DNA of 64,000 bases from Arthrobacter crystallopoietes. GTDB taxonomy: Bacteria; Actinomycetota; Actinomycetes; Actinomycetales; Micrococcaceae. Position 1 is the first letter of the stretch. Each line of letters starts with the position of its first letter. The position numbers and the translations under genes are program-made. Under the pieces are notes generated by a model. It was not told the origin of the DNA. It saw only the letters and a list, made by a program, of their open reading frames with translations, and made no database searches. Location: positions 1,116,001 through 1,180,000 of the forward strand of contig NZ_CP018863.1 of assembly GCF_002849715.1 (NCBI RefSeq), in the 5' to 3' direction. Below, piece by piece: positions 25,108 through 33,544 of the stretch.

Positions 25108-26610
25108 ATGCTCACCATCACACAACGTGCCGGCCGCAAAGAATGGACCGCCCTGGCAGCGCTCATGCTGCCCGTGCTGCTGGTCGCCGTCGACAATACG
25201 GTGCTGAGCTTTGCCCTGCCTGCCATCTCGCTGGAGTTCAACACCAGCGGGACCACCCTGCTCTGGATCATCGACATCTACCCGCTGGTGCTCGCTGGCC
25301 TGCTGGTTGCCATGGGAAGTCTGGGCGACCGGTTCGGCCGTCGGCGCATGCTCATCACGGGCGCCGTGGGCTTTGCCGCCTTTTCTGTGCTGGCAGCCTT
25401 CGCGCCAAATGCCGAGGTGCTGGTGGCCGCGCGTGCCGGCTTGGGCGTCTTCGGCGCCATGCTGATGCCGGCCACGCTTTCGCTGATCCGCAACATCTTC
25501 ACCGACCGTGGGCAGCGCCGTCTGGCCATCGCCGTCTGGGCCGCCGGCTTTTCCGCGGGCGCCGCGCTGGGCCCGATCCTGGGCGGACTGCTGCTGGAAC
25601 ACTTCTGGTGGGGCTCCGTGTTCCTGCTGGCCGTTCCGGTGCTAGTGCTGATGCTCATCCTGACCCCGCTCTTCGTCCCGGAGTCCAAGGATCCGGCACC
25701 GGGCGCCGTCGATATTTGGAGCATTTTCCTCTCCATCGCGACGATGCTGCCGGTGGTCTACGCCATCAAGAACCTCGCCAACGGCGGCAACCTCATGGCT
25801 ACCCTGGCCGTTGCCGTGCTCGGGGTGACCGCCGGCTGGCTGTTCACCCGGCGCCAGCTGCGCCGCTCCCAGCCGATGCTGGACGTACGGCTTTTCGCGG
25901 TCCGGCCCTTCACCGGCGCCGTGCTGGTCAACCTGCTGGCGGTATTCTCGCTGGTCGGGTTCCTGTACTTCGTGTCCCAGCACCTGCAGTTGGTCCTCGG
26001 GCTGAGCCCGCTCGATGCCGGGCTGGTGCTACTGCCCGGCCTGGCGATCACCATCACTGCCGGCCTGCTTGTGGTGCAGCTGGTGCGCCGGGTCCGCCCG
26101 CACCTGGTGGTTTCCGTCGCGCTGCTGCTCTCCGCCACGGCCTACTGGATGGTTGCCGCAACCCCCGGCGCTTCGGCTGGAAACCTCATGCTGGCCTTCG
26201 CCGTCCTCGGTGCGGGAGTGGGAGCTTCGGAGACGCTCTCCAACGACCTCATCCTCTCCAGCGTTCCGGCGGCCAAGGCCGGTGCGGCGTCGGCGGTTTC
26301 CGAAACGGCCTACGAAGTGGGTTCGGTCTTCGGCACCGCGGTACTCGGCAGCATCCTGGTGGCGGCCTACCGGCAGAACATCGACCTGCCCGCGAACCTC
26401 ACCCCGTCGCAACAGACAACCGCGAGCGAGACCTTAGGCGGCGCTATCAACACCGCCGCCGAACTTCCCGGTAGGACGGCGGAACCACTCCTGGAGTCGG
26501 CCTTCCACGCCTTCGACAGCGGCGTCACGATCACGGCCGGAATCGCCTCCGTACTAATGGTGGCCGCAGCCTGGCTGGCCTTCCGCACCTTGCGCGACGC
26601 CCAGTCCTGA
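25108..26610 (+). CDS. MFS drug exporter, DHA2 (14-span) family
   Basis: A 500-residue transporter with 14 predicted membrane segments, similar to SmvA/QacA-type proton-driven exporters. Span 1 contains the DHA2 hallmark LLVAVDNTVLSFALPAIS, with Asp in the first span; motif A is GSLGDRFGRRRML and motif C GAALGPILGGLL. The TetR gene divergently upstream likely represses it. The ATG at 25108 has AGGAGG upstream. The stop codon lies inside a tandem 22-base duplication at 26607. Confidence 0.88.
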   Translation: MLTITQRAGRKEWTALAALMLPVLLVAVDNTVLSFALPAISLEFNTSGTTLLWIIDIYPLVLAGLLVAMGSLGDRFGRRRMLITGAVGFAAFSVLAAFAPNAEVLVAARAGLGVFGAMLMPATLSLIRNIFTDRGQRRLAIAVWAAGFSAGAALGPILGGLLLEHFWWGSVFLLAVPVLVLMLILTPLFVPESKDPAPGAVDIWSIFLSIATMLPVVYAIKNLANGGNLMATLAVAVLGVTAGWLFTRRQLRRSQPMLDVRLFAVRPFTGAVLVNLLAVFSLVGFLYFVSQHLQLVLGLSPLDAGLVLLPGLAITITAGLLVVQLVRRVRPHLVVSVALLLSATAYWMVAATPGASAGNLMLAFAVLGAGVGASETLSNDLILSSVPAAKAGAASAVSETAYEVGSVFGTAVLGSILVAAYRQNIDLPANLTPSQQTTASETLGGAINTAAELPGRTAEPLLESAFHAFDSGVTITAGIASVLMVAAAWLAFRTLRDAQS

Positions 26611-26650
26611 GTTCCGGGCCAAGCAGCCCTGAGTTCCGGGCCAAGCAGCC
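26607..26650 (+). repeat. Tandem 22-bp duplication over the MFS stop codon
   Basis: Positions 26607-26628 and 26629-26650 are identical. The unit includes the stop codon of the exporter gene (TGA at 26608-26610) and the GGGCC...GCCC bases. It looks like a recent slippage duplication that extends the 3' end without changing the protein. Confidence 0.9.
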
Positions 26651-26670
26651 CGGGGCTGAATTTTCCGCCC

Positions 26671-26739
26671 GCGAGATCGTCCCTTACCTGCCCGTCACCG
26701 GGGGTAAGGGACGATCTCGCTTTTAAGGGACGATCTCGC
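26671..26739. repeat. 69-bp three-arm palindromic element, copy 1
   Basis: GCGAGATCGTCCCTTAC (26671-26687) pairs over all 17 bases with 26704-26720, separated by a 16-base loop. Five bases (tttta) after that arm the right-arm sequence appears again, TAAGGGACGATCTCGC at 26724-26739. So the left arm can pair with either of two right arms. A second element with the same size and spacing is at 44706-44774. This copy lies between the MFS gene and the csoR promoter. Confidence 0.9.
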
Positions 26740-26821
26740 CGTGTTTGGACCCGACAGTGAGGGTGCAGTGAGGCATCCGGGTGAACCCCCAGCCACTGAG
26801 GCGTCGGCCACACGGCCTTGA

Positions 26822-26850
26822 TTGATACCCTAAGGGGGTATAGATTAGAC
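26822..26850 (+). promoter_or_regulatory. csoR promoter with CsoR operator
   Basis: A -35-like TTGATA (26822-26827) is followed at 17 bases by a weak -10 (TTAGAC, 26845-26850). Between them, ATACCC-TAA-GGGGGTAT (26825-26841) is the GC-rich pseudo-palindrome that CsoR proteins bind. CsoR without copper would cover the spacer and block the promoter; copper binding releases it. The known CsoR site family supports this; the exact start site is inferred. Confidence 0.75.
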
Positions 26851-26874
26851 GTAGTAATCCACGGAAGGAACGCC

Positions 26875-27240
26875 ATGAGCCACACAGAACTTCCCGCGGT
26901 CGAGCCGTCGGTCCTTGAGGATGCCCTCGCAACCGACGAGCACATCGGACACGCCTACACCACCGACAAGGCGGCCTACCTCCGCCGACTCAAGCGGATC
27001 GAAGGCCAGGTCCGGGGCATCGCCCGCATGGTGGACGAGGACAAGTACTGCATCGACATCCTCACGCAGGTGTCCGCGGTCAACAAGGCCCTGCACGCCG
27101 TCAGCATCGGCCTGCTTGAGGACCACATCGCCCACTGCGTCGTCGGCGCCGCGAAGGATTCCGAAGCCGCCGGGGACCCGACAATTGTGCAGGACAAGGT
27201 CAAGGAAGCCTCGGACGCCATCGGCCGACTGCTTCGCTAG
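26875..27240 (+). CDS. csoR: Copper-sensing repressor CsoR
   Basis: A 121-residue all-helical CsoR/DUF156 protein. The Cu(I) ligands Cys59, His84 and Cys88 keep the exact spacing of the mycobacterial Cys36/His61/Cys65 triad (DKYCID and EDHIAHC). The basic helix LRRLKRIEGQVRGIARM contacts DNA. A 28-residue acidic extension precedes the domain. The ATG at 26875 has GGAAGGA upstream. It is the first gene of csoR-copZ-copA and sits directly behind its own predicted operator. Confidence 0.93.
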   Translation: MSHTELPAVEPSVLEDALATDEHIGHAYTTDKAAYLRRLKRIEGQVRGIARMVDEDKYCIDILTQVSAVNKALHAVSIGLLEDHIAHCVVGAAKDSEAAGDPTIVQDKVKEASDAIGRLLR

Positions 27241-27272
27241 CCCAAACAGAGCCAATTCCATCAGGAGGAACC

Positions 27273-27500
27273 ATGAGCACCATTACCAAAGTCAGCATTG
27301 ACGGCATGACCTGCGGCCACTGCGTTGACGCAGTCACCGAAGAACTCAAGGCCATCAACGGCGTGCAGGACGTCGCCATCGAGCTGAACAAGGGCGGCAT
27401 TTCCACTGCCACCGTCAACTCGACCGGCGACCTGGATCCGGAACAGATCGGTGAAGCCGTAGCCGAAGCGGGTTACCTGGTCGTCGCAGCCGACGCGTAA
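27273..27500 (+). CDS. copZ: Copper chaperone, heavy-metal-associated domain (CopZ)
   Basis: A 75-residue HMA-domain protein with the Cu(I) site Cys14-Gly-His-Cys17 in GMTCGHC and a ferredoxin-like beta-alpha-beta-beta-alpha-beta pattern. It carries Cu(I) in the cytosol to the ATPase. It lies 32 bases after csoR and 69 bases before copA, with an AGGAGG ribosome site. A hairpin in the copZ-copA gap might set the ratio of chaperone to pump. Confidence 0.92.
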   Translation: MSTITKVSIDGMTCGHCVDAVTEELKAINGVQDVAIELNKGGISTATVNSTGDLDPEQIGEAVAEAGYLVVAADA

Positions 27501-27509
27501 GAGTACGAC

Positions 27510-27540
27510 GGCGGGCCCGGCGTCATGCGACCGGCCCGCC
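27510..27540 (+). terminator. Hairpin between copZ and copA
   Basis: GGCGGGCC (27510-27517) pairs with GGCCCGCC (27533-27540), extended by two more pairs past one bulged base, around a ten-base loop. It lies ten bases after the copZ stop. It lacks a T tract, so partial termination or mRNA-end protection inside the operon is more likely than a full stop. Confidence 0.45.
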
Positions 27541-27569
27541 GCTGAGAGTCGAAGGGGAAGAAGGCAATC

Positions 27570-30056
27570 ATGGCCCAGAACACGGGTGCCCGGATTAATG
27601 GCAGCGACCAGGCCGGCTCTGCCGGAATCAGCGGCATGGAGGTGGCTCCCACGCGCCTGGTCGAGCTGGAGATCGAAGGCATGACGTGCGCGTCCTGCGT
27701 CAACCGCGTGGAGCGCAAACTGGGCAAGCTCGAAGGTGTCCAAGCCAGCGTCAACCTCCCCCTCGAATCGGCGCAGGTCACCGTGCCTGAAAACGTGTCG
27801 GACCAGCAGCTGCTCGACACGGTCAAAGCCACCGGCTACCGCGCCCGCATCAAGGCGTCACCCCGCCCTGCCTCTAACCGAAAGGTGCCGGAGGCGGGCA
27901 CTCCCGGCCAGCGCGAGTTATGGCACAGCGAGGAACCAGGTGAGCCTGCGAACAGTACAGCGTCTGAGCGCAGGGACGCCCGCGAAGGCGCTCCCGATGA
28001 CGAGCATGGCGAGCATGAGGACCACATGGCGCACGGGGGCACGGCGTCGCAACTGCGGCCCCGGCTGTGGGCAGCCACCATCCTGACCCTCCCGATCTTC
28101 GCCATCTCGATGATCCCGGGCGCGCAGTTCCCGCACTGGGGGTGGGTTGTCTTCGCCCTGTCCATCCCCGTGGTCTTCTGGTCGGCCTGGCCATTCCACC
28201 GCGCCGCGGCCATCAACGCCCGGCACCTGGCCTCAACCATGGACACGCTGGTGTCGATCGGCGTCCTCGCGGCATTCTTCTTCTCCGCATGGCAACTGCT
28301 GATGGACCCGATGATGACGCAGCACGTCCACGGCAGCATGGCCGACCATGCGCTCTACTTCGAGACCGCCGCCGTGGTCACGACATTCCTGCTGCTGGGC
28401 CGTTATCTCGAAGCCAACGCCAAACAGAAGGCAGGCAACGCGCTCAAGTCCCTGCTGGATCTCGGGGCCAAGGAAGCCACAGTACTGCGCGACGGCGCCG
28501 AGGTAAAAGTGTCCGCTGAGCAGCTGGTTCCCGGCGACCTTATCGTGGTCCGGCCCGGCGAAAAGATCGCCACGGACGGCTACGTGGTCGAGGGGCATTC
28601 CGCCGTCGACACGTCGCTGATCACCGGCGAATCCGTCCCGGTGGAAGTGGACGTGGACGACACGGTCACCGGCGCCACCATCAACACTTCCGGCCGTCTG
28701 CTGGTCCGGGCGACCCGCGTCGGCTCGGATACCACCTTGGCGCAGATGGGCCGGCTGGTCAGCCAGGCGCAGGCGGGCAAGGCGCCGATCGCCCGGCTGG
28801 CGGACCGTATCAGTTCAGTCTTCGTCCCCATTGTGATCGCCATCGCCGTCGTTACTTTTGTCCTCTGGCTGGTCCTCACGGGCGATCTGGAGTCCGCCTT
28901 CACCGCGGCCGTGACGGTGCTGGTCATTGCCTGCCCCTGCGCGCTGGGGCTGGCCACGCCGACCGCGCTGCTCACCGGCACGGGCCGGGGCGCGCAGCTG
29001 GGCATCCTGATCAAGGGGCCGCAGATCCTCGAGGACACCCGCCACGTGGACACCATTCTGCTGGACAAGACGGGCACAGTGACCACCGGCAAGCAGGCTG
29101 TTTCCGGCGTCGTCGCCCTTGGCTCCCATACCGAGGACGAGGTGCTGGCGCTGGCCGGCGCGGTCGAATCCGGTTCCGAGCACCCGATCGCCCACGCGAT
29201 CGTCGAAGCCGCCAAGGAGCGCCTCACCGCGGCCGCTACCCGCACCGGCGTGACAGCTGCGGGCACGTCCGCCCAGCCGGGTTTGCCGGCACTGGCTGAT
29301 TTCCACAGTGCGGCCGGGGGCGGTGTGCGCGGCATCGTGACAAATAACGACGGCGGACGGCTCACCGTGGTGGCGGGCCGCACCGGCTGGCTGGAAGAAA
29401 ACGGCATCAACCTGCCGCCGCAGGACCGCGCCATGCTGCTGGAACAGCAGGAGTCCGGCGCGACCGCCATCTGGGTGGCCGTGGACGGCGGACTTGCCGG
29501 CATCGTCAGCCTCAAGGACACCATCAAGGACAGCTCTGCCGCGGCGATTGCCCGTCTCAAGGAACTGGGCCTCCGCCCGATCCTGCTGACCGGAGACAAC
29601 GGCGCGGTCGCGGCGCAGGTTGCGGCCGCCGTCGGAATTGCCGCCGATGATGTCTTCGCCGATGTCCTCCCCGAGGGCAAGGTCGAGGCCGTGCAGAAGC
29701 TGCAGGAAGCCGGCAAGACCGTGGCGATGGTCGGCGACGGCGTGAATGATGCTGCGGCGTTGGCGCAGGCCGACCTTGGGATCGCCATGGGCGCCGGGAC
29801 GGATGTTGCCATCGAGGCTGCGGACATCACGGTGATGGGCAGCGATCTGGGCCAGGTGGTCCAGTCCATCGAGCTGAGCCGCAAGACCCTGAGCACCATC
29901 AAGAGCAACCTGTTCTGGGCTTTCGCGTACAACACCCTCGGCATCCCGGTGGCGGCGTTCGGGCTGCTGAACCCGATGATCGCGGGCGCTGCGATGGCTG
30001 CGAGCTCGGTCCTGGTGGTGGCGAATTCCCTGCGGCTGCGGGCCTTCGCCCGGTAG
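27570..30056 (+). CDS. copA: Copper-exporting P1B-type ATPase
   Basis: An 828-residue P1B-ATPase that pumps Cu(I) out of the cytosol. One N-terminal HMA domain has Cys40-Ala-Ser-Cys43. After it comes a linker rich in His and Glu near residues 142-160 (EHGEHEDHMAHG) that may also bind metal. Eight spans are expected. The transport motif is Cys455-Pro-Cys457, the phosphorylated Asp499 is in DKTGT, and the hinge GDGVNDAAAL and the SEHPIAHAI motif (HP) of the nucleotide domain are present. It follows copZ and completes a CsoR-controlled efflux operon. Confidence 0.95.
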   Translation: MAQNTGARINGSDQAGSAGISGMEVAPTRLVELEIEGMTCASCVNRVERKLGKLEGVQASVNLPLESAQVTVPENVSDQQLLDTVKATGYRARIKASPRPASNRKVPEAGTPGQRELWHSEEPGEPANSTASERRDAREGAPDDEHGEHEDHMAHGGTASQLRPRLWAATILTLPIFAISMIPGAQFPHWGWVVFALSIPVVFWSAWPFHRAAAINARHLASTMDTLVSIGVLAAFFFSAWQLLMDPMMTQHVHGSMADHALYFETAAVVTTFLLLGRYLEANAKQKAGNALKSLLDLGAKEATVLRDGAEVKVSAEQLVPGDLIVVRPGEKIATDGYVVEGHSAVDTSLITGESVPVEVDVDDTVTGATINTSGRLLVRATRVGSDTTLAQMGRLVSQAQAGKAPIARLADRISSVFVPIVIAIAVVTFVLWLVLTGDLESAFTAAVTVLVIACPCALGLATPTALLTGTGRGAQLGILIKGPQILEDTRHVDTILLDKTGTVTTGKQAVSGVVALGSHTEDEVLALAGAVESGSEHPIAHAIVEAAKERLTAAATRTGVTAAGTSAQPGLPALADFHSAAGGGVRGIVTNNDGGRLTVVAGRTGWLEENGINLPPQDRAMLLEQQESGATAIWVAVDGGLAGIVSLKDTIKDSSAAAIARLKELGLRPILLTGDNGAVAAQVAAAVGIAADDVFADVLPEGKVEAVQKLQEAGKTVAMVGDGVNDAAALAQADLGIAMGAGTDVAIEAADITVMGSDLGQVVQSIELSRKTLSTIKSNLFWAFAYNTLGIPVAAFGLLNPMIAGAAMAASSVLVVANSLRLRAFAR

Positions 30057-30062
30057 GCCGGG

Positions 30063-30503
30063 TTACCCGCGGACCAGTTCCCGGCGCACGGCCTCGGGAT
30101 CGGGGTTGGTGACAACCCCGTCGCGCAGGATGACCGTGGGTACCGTTTCGTTGCCGTCGTTATGCTCGCGCACAAACGCGGCTGCCTCGGCATCGCGCCA
30201 GATGTTGACCCACTGCGCCTTGCGCCGGGTCCGGCCCAGCGTGGCCATCATGCGTATGCAGTACACGCAGCCCGGACGCCAGAAAATCACCACGCCCGGC
30301 TCGTGGTCCTGGCCCCGCCGCAGCGCTGACCACGGTTTTTGCCGGCCGCCGAAAACGGGACTGACGAACCATGCGGCGGCCAGCAGGATCGCGGCGACGA
30401 CGAGGGCCTGCACCCACTCCCCCCGGCTGCCGTAAACGACCAGCATCATGCCGGCGACAGCGGCCAGGACGATCGCATTGGACCAGTGCAGGAGCGGCTT
30501 CAC
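30063..30503 (-). CDS. Membrane-anchored glutaredoxin/mycoredoxin-like protein
   Basis: A 146-residue protein with two N-terminal transmembrane segments (about 10-24 and 31-48) followed by a glutaredoxin fold. The active site is Cys79-Val-Tyr-Cys82 in WRPGCVYC, and the cis-Pro lies in NETVPTVIL near 125, then GVVTNPDP. The CxYC centre resembles actinobacterial mycoredoxin, which reduces mycothiol-mixed disulfides. Anchoring would place it at the membrane facing the cytosol. It is convergent with copA, with six bases between stops, and overlaps DUF2277 by four bases. A copper or thiol-stress role is inferred. Confidence 0.8.
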   Translation of the reverse strand: MKPLLHWSNAIVLAAVAGMMLVVYGSRGEWVQALVVAAILLAAAWFVSPVFGGRQKPWSALRRGQDHEPGVVIFWRPGCVYCIRMMATLGRTRRKAQWVNIWRDAEAAAFVREHNDGNETVPTVILRDGVVTNPDPEAVRRELVRG

Positions 30504-30781
30504 GGGCTAGCCGGCGGCGCCATAGCGGACGGCCGCGCGGGCCTTTGCCTTGGCTGCTTCTTCAAACCGTTCTTCGGCGGTGCGGTGGTCACCAGCGAAT
30601 CGAGCAGGTGCGCCGTGATGTGCGCGATTTCGTGCACCGCTTCGTTGAAGGCCTCTTCATTGGCCTTGGAGGGTTTGTTGGTGCCGCTGACTTTGCGGAC
30701 GTACTGCAATGCGGCGGCCTCGACCTCGGCGCTCGTGGCGGACGGCTCGAAATTGTAGAGCCGGCGGATGTTGCGGCACAT
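30500..30781 (-). CDS. DUF2277 family small protein
   Basis: A 93-residue protein beginning MCRNIRRLYNFEPSATSAEVEAAALQYVRKVSG and continuing to KPSKANEEAFNEAVHEI. This pattern is the DUF2277 family, widespread in Actinobacteria and Proteobacteria with no known function. The tail after residue 68 is Pro/Lys-rich and non-conserved. ATG 30781 has GGAG six bases upstream. Its stop overlaps the start of the mycoredoxin-like gene, so both are one unit. Confidence 0.85.
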   Translation of the reverse strand: MCRNIRRLYNFEPSATSAEVEAAALQYVRKVSGTNKPSKANEEAFNEAVHEIAHITAHLLDSLVTTAPPKNGLKKQPRQRPARPSAMAPPASP

Positions 30782-30914
30782 GGAAGCTCCTCGGGTTTCT
30801 GGATTGCCTCTTTCCAGTGTGCGCCAGAGGGCCGGTGGGATGTAAGAGGAAAGGCCCCCGCCGCCGTCGTAATCGGCAGCAGGAGCCCATCCCGCATCGA
30901 ACTCTCCGGAAAAG

Positions 30915-32276
30915 CTAGCGGCTGTTGGTCAGCTCCCGCTCGGGTGCCCCGCCCTGGCTGCCGGCGGCGGCAGGCTCGCCCAGCACCGGCTTGCCGAGCA
31001 TGGAGATCACTACGGCGCCGAGCAGCATGGGGATGATGAACAGGAAGTACAGGTCGGTCGGCTGCCAGCCGCCGTCCATCAGCGCGCCGGCGATCATCGG
31101 GGATGCAATGGCGCCGACGCGGCCCATGCCGATGACAAGTCCCAGCGCCGTGCCGCGCACCTCGGAGGTGTAGTAGGTCGGGCTGATGGCGAGCATGCCT
31201 GCGATCGGGGCGTTGGAGCCGAAACCGACCAGGGCGGCCGCCAGCAGCGCGCCGGCGAGCGATCCGGTGGACAGGGAGAACGCGCCGAACGTTAGGCCGC
31301 CGATGACGAAGAAAACGGCCAGGACCTTGCGCATCGGGAAGCGGGACCCGAAGAATCCAAGGACGACGGCGCCGACGATGGCTCCGGTGCTGAAGAGGAC
31401 ACCGGCAGTGATGCCGTCCTGCTCGCTGAAGCCGCTGGCGGTCACCAGCTTCGGGGTCCAGGAGTTGGCGAAGTAGAAGCTGGCCATCAGGATGAAGTAC
31501 GCCAGCGAAATGAGGATGGTGCGGCGGGCGTTGACGCCGGTGAGCACGTCTGCGAAACGGGACTTCTTCTTGGCCGGCGCCGGCGCCGGCGCGGGCAGTT
31601 CCGTGACCGCGGGCTGTTCGATCCGGGCCAGGACCTTGTTGACGCGCTCCAGCGCATTGGCCGGCCGGCGGACCAGCAGGTAGTCGACAGACTCCGGCAC
31701 CCCACGGAGGATGAGCGGAATCATGATGGCGGTGATGATCGCGCCGAAGAGGAAGGCCGAGCGCCAGCCGAACTGCAGGATCAGCACGCCGGTGGCCATG
31801 CCGCCGAGGACGCCGCCGATCGGCTGGCCGATGCTGACGATTGCCAGGGAGGTGGAGCGCCGCTTGGCGTTGGTGAACTCGGATGCGAGGACGTTGGCGG
31901 TGGCCTGCAGCGTGCCCACGGCCAGGCCGGTGATGAAGCGCAGCACCACGAGAAGTTCGTAGCTGGGCACGAAGGCCGAGGCGAGCATGCCCAGGGCGAC
32001 AACCAGGGCTCCGAGCGCCAGCGTCTTCTGGCGGCCGATGATGTCGGCGATGGTGGAGACGAAGATCGAGCCGATCGCCATGCCGACCAGGGCCGAGCTG
32101 AGCAGGATGCCGAGCTGCGAAGCGCTCAGGCCCCAGTATTCGCTGACGGCGTTGGCGCTGAACGCCATGACGAGGACGTCGAAGCCGTCGATCATGTACA
32201 GCGCGGTGCAGATGGCAATGACGCCGACCTGGGTGCGCTTCATGGAGGCCGCTTCGATGCGCGACTTGATATCCAT
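30915..32276 (-). CDS. MFS transporter, aromatic acid:H+ symporter (AAHS) family
   Basis: A 453-residue 12-span transporter. The first span contains the AAHS hallmark YMIDGFDVLVMAF, with Asp residues needed for substrate coupling, and the loop 2-3 motif is ADIIGRQKTLALG. Related carriers such as BenK and PcaK import benzoate, 4-hydroxybenzoate or protocatechuate. No aromatic-degradation gene is present in the window, so the substrate is unknown. The IclR-style palindrome at 32343 lies 67 bases upstream and could respond to an aromatic acid. Confidence 0.85.
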   Translation of the reverse strand: MDIKSRIEAASMKRTQVGVIAICTALYMIDGFDVLVMAFSANAVSEYWGLSASQLGILLSSALVGMAIGSIFVSTIADIIGRQKTLALGALVVALGMLASAFVPSYELLVVLRFITGLAVGTLQATANVLASEFTNAKRRSTSLAIVSIGQPIGGVLGGMATGVLILQFGWRSAFLFGAIITAIMIPLILRGVPESVDYLLVRRPANALERVNKVLARIEQPAVTELPAPAPAPAKKKSRFADVLTGVNARRTILISLAYFILMASFYFANSWTPKLVTASGFSEQDGITAGVLFSTGAIVGAVVLGFFGSRFPMRKVLAVFFVIGGLTFGAFSLSTGSLAGALLAAALVGFGSNAPIAGMLAISPTYYTSEVRGTALGLVIGMGRVGAIASPMIAGALMDGGWQPTDLYFLFIIPMLLGAVVISMLGKPVLGEPAAAGSQGGAPERELTNSR

Positions 32277-32342
32277 TGCAGGGCCTTACTGTTGCTGACT
32301 GGGTCGCGGGCCAACGGGAGAACGTCGGCCACACGGGGCGGT

Positions 32343-32357
32343 GTTCGTGATACGAAC
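32343..32357. promoter_or_regulatory. IclR-like operator upstream of the AAHS transporter
   Basis: GTTCGT-GAT-ACGAAC is a perfect six-base dyad with a three-base centre, close to the GTTCG-n-CGAAC-type sites bound by IclR-family regulators of aromatic-acid uptake. No IclR gene is adjacent. Confidence 0.45.
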
Positions 32358-32449
32358 GGGTGTTCAAAATCACCGCAGCCATTAACTATATGAGCTCCGC
32401 TACCCCACCATGTGCCGCAGGCCATAGCTTGAGACACAACTCACAGCAT

Positions 32450-33421
32450 TTACCCGTGCGCCCTCAGCCGCGGTCCACGCAGTTCATCGAGCCGGACCAG
32501 CACCACGCCCAGCACGATCAGCGCACCACCGATCAGCTGGATGGCCGCCGGCAGTTCACCCAGCAGCAGCCACGCCCACAGCACGGCAAAGAGCACCTCG
32601 GTCAGGGAGACGAAAGACGCCACCTTGGTGCCGAGGGCCCGGGCGGCCATGATGCCCGTAATGTAGGAGATCACGGTGGACAGCAGCACCAGCGCCGCCA
32701 GCGGCACCCACCAGCTCGTCCGCCAGCCGGCAAGGCTGACATCTGCGGTGCTGACCGCCATGGGCAGAATCCGGGCCGCACCCAGCACCACCATGGACGC
32801 ACCGCCCACCAGCAGTCCGCCCGCAGCCAGCACCAGCGGCGGCAGGGATTCATTGTGCCGGGCGGTGATGAAGAAGTAGATGACCAGGCACACTGCGGCC
32901 GCAAGGCCCCAGAGGACACCGCCGAGGTCCAGGCGCACGTCGCCGAAGACATCCAGCACCAGCACCAGTCCGGCCACGGCCAGGACGGTGCCGGCCATCG
33001 TGGCGGAGCCGGGCCTCCGGCGGCTGGTCAGCCACAGCCAGAGCACGATCAGCACGGGCGCCAGGAACTCAAGCAGCAGCGCGACGCCAACAGAGAGCGT
33101 AGAGACGGCGTTGAAATAGGCGAGCTGGCAGCCGGCAACGCCGATCAGCCCGAACAGCACGATGGTCTTCCAGTTCTGCCGGACCTGGCTCCAGCGGCCG
33201 TGCAGCACAATAAGCGCCGGAACCGTGAGCACCAGGGCGGCCCCGAGCATGCGGACGGCAACGGCGGCGCCGGGTGTCCAGCCCGCCTCCAGCAGGGACT
33301 TCGCAAACGATCCCGACAATCCGAACACCGCCGAGGAGAACAGGGCGATCCCCACCCCGGAAACGGCGGAGGAATTGATGACGCCGCTTGCAGGCTTGAC
33401 TGACACGGTACCGCCGCCCAT
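32450..33421 (-). CDS. EamA/DMT-superfamily transporter (RhaT/YdcZ-like 10-span)
   Basis: A 323-residue protein with ten predicted spans in two EamA halves, the drug/metabolite transporter plan. Half one starts GIALFSSAVFGLSGSFAKSLLEAGWTPGAAVAVRMLGAAL; half two contains VISYITGIMAARALGTKVASFVSLTEVLFAVLWAWLLLGE, the EamA signature. It probably exports a metabolite or amino acid. ATG 33421 has GAGGT just upstream. The divergent neighbour is a CGNR regulator, which may control it. Confidence 0.88.
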   Translation of the reverse strand: MGGGTVSVKPASGVINSSAVSGVGIALFSSAVFGLSGSFAKSLLEAGWTPGAAVAVRMLGAALVLTVPALIVLHGRWSQVRQNWKTIVLFGLIGVAGCQLAYFNAVSTLSVGVALLLEFLAPVLIVLWLWLTSRRRPGSATMAGTVLAVAGLVLVLDVFGDVRLDLGGVLWGLAAAVCLVIYFFITARHNESLPPLVLAAGGLLVGGASMVVLGAARILPMAVSTADVSLAGWRTSWWVPLAALVLLSTVISYITGIMAARALGTKVASFVSLTEVLFAVLWAWLLLGELPAAIQLIGGALIVLGVVLVRLDELRGPRLRAHG

Positions 33422-33544
33422 GACTACCTCGAATGCGCTAATTGACAGCCCTCCACCCCGGCTGAATGCGAAAAATCGGGGTATGTCAGGACCTAAAGGT
33501 GGATATAGTAGTGACAGTAATGCCGAGCATATTCAGGAGTCAAG

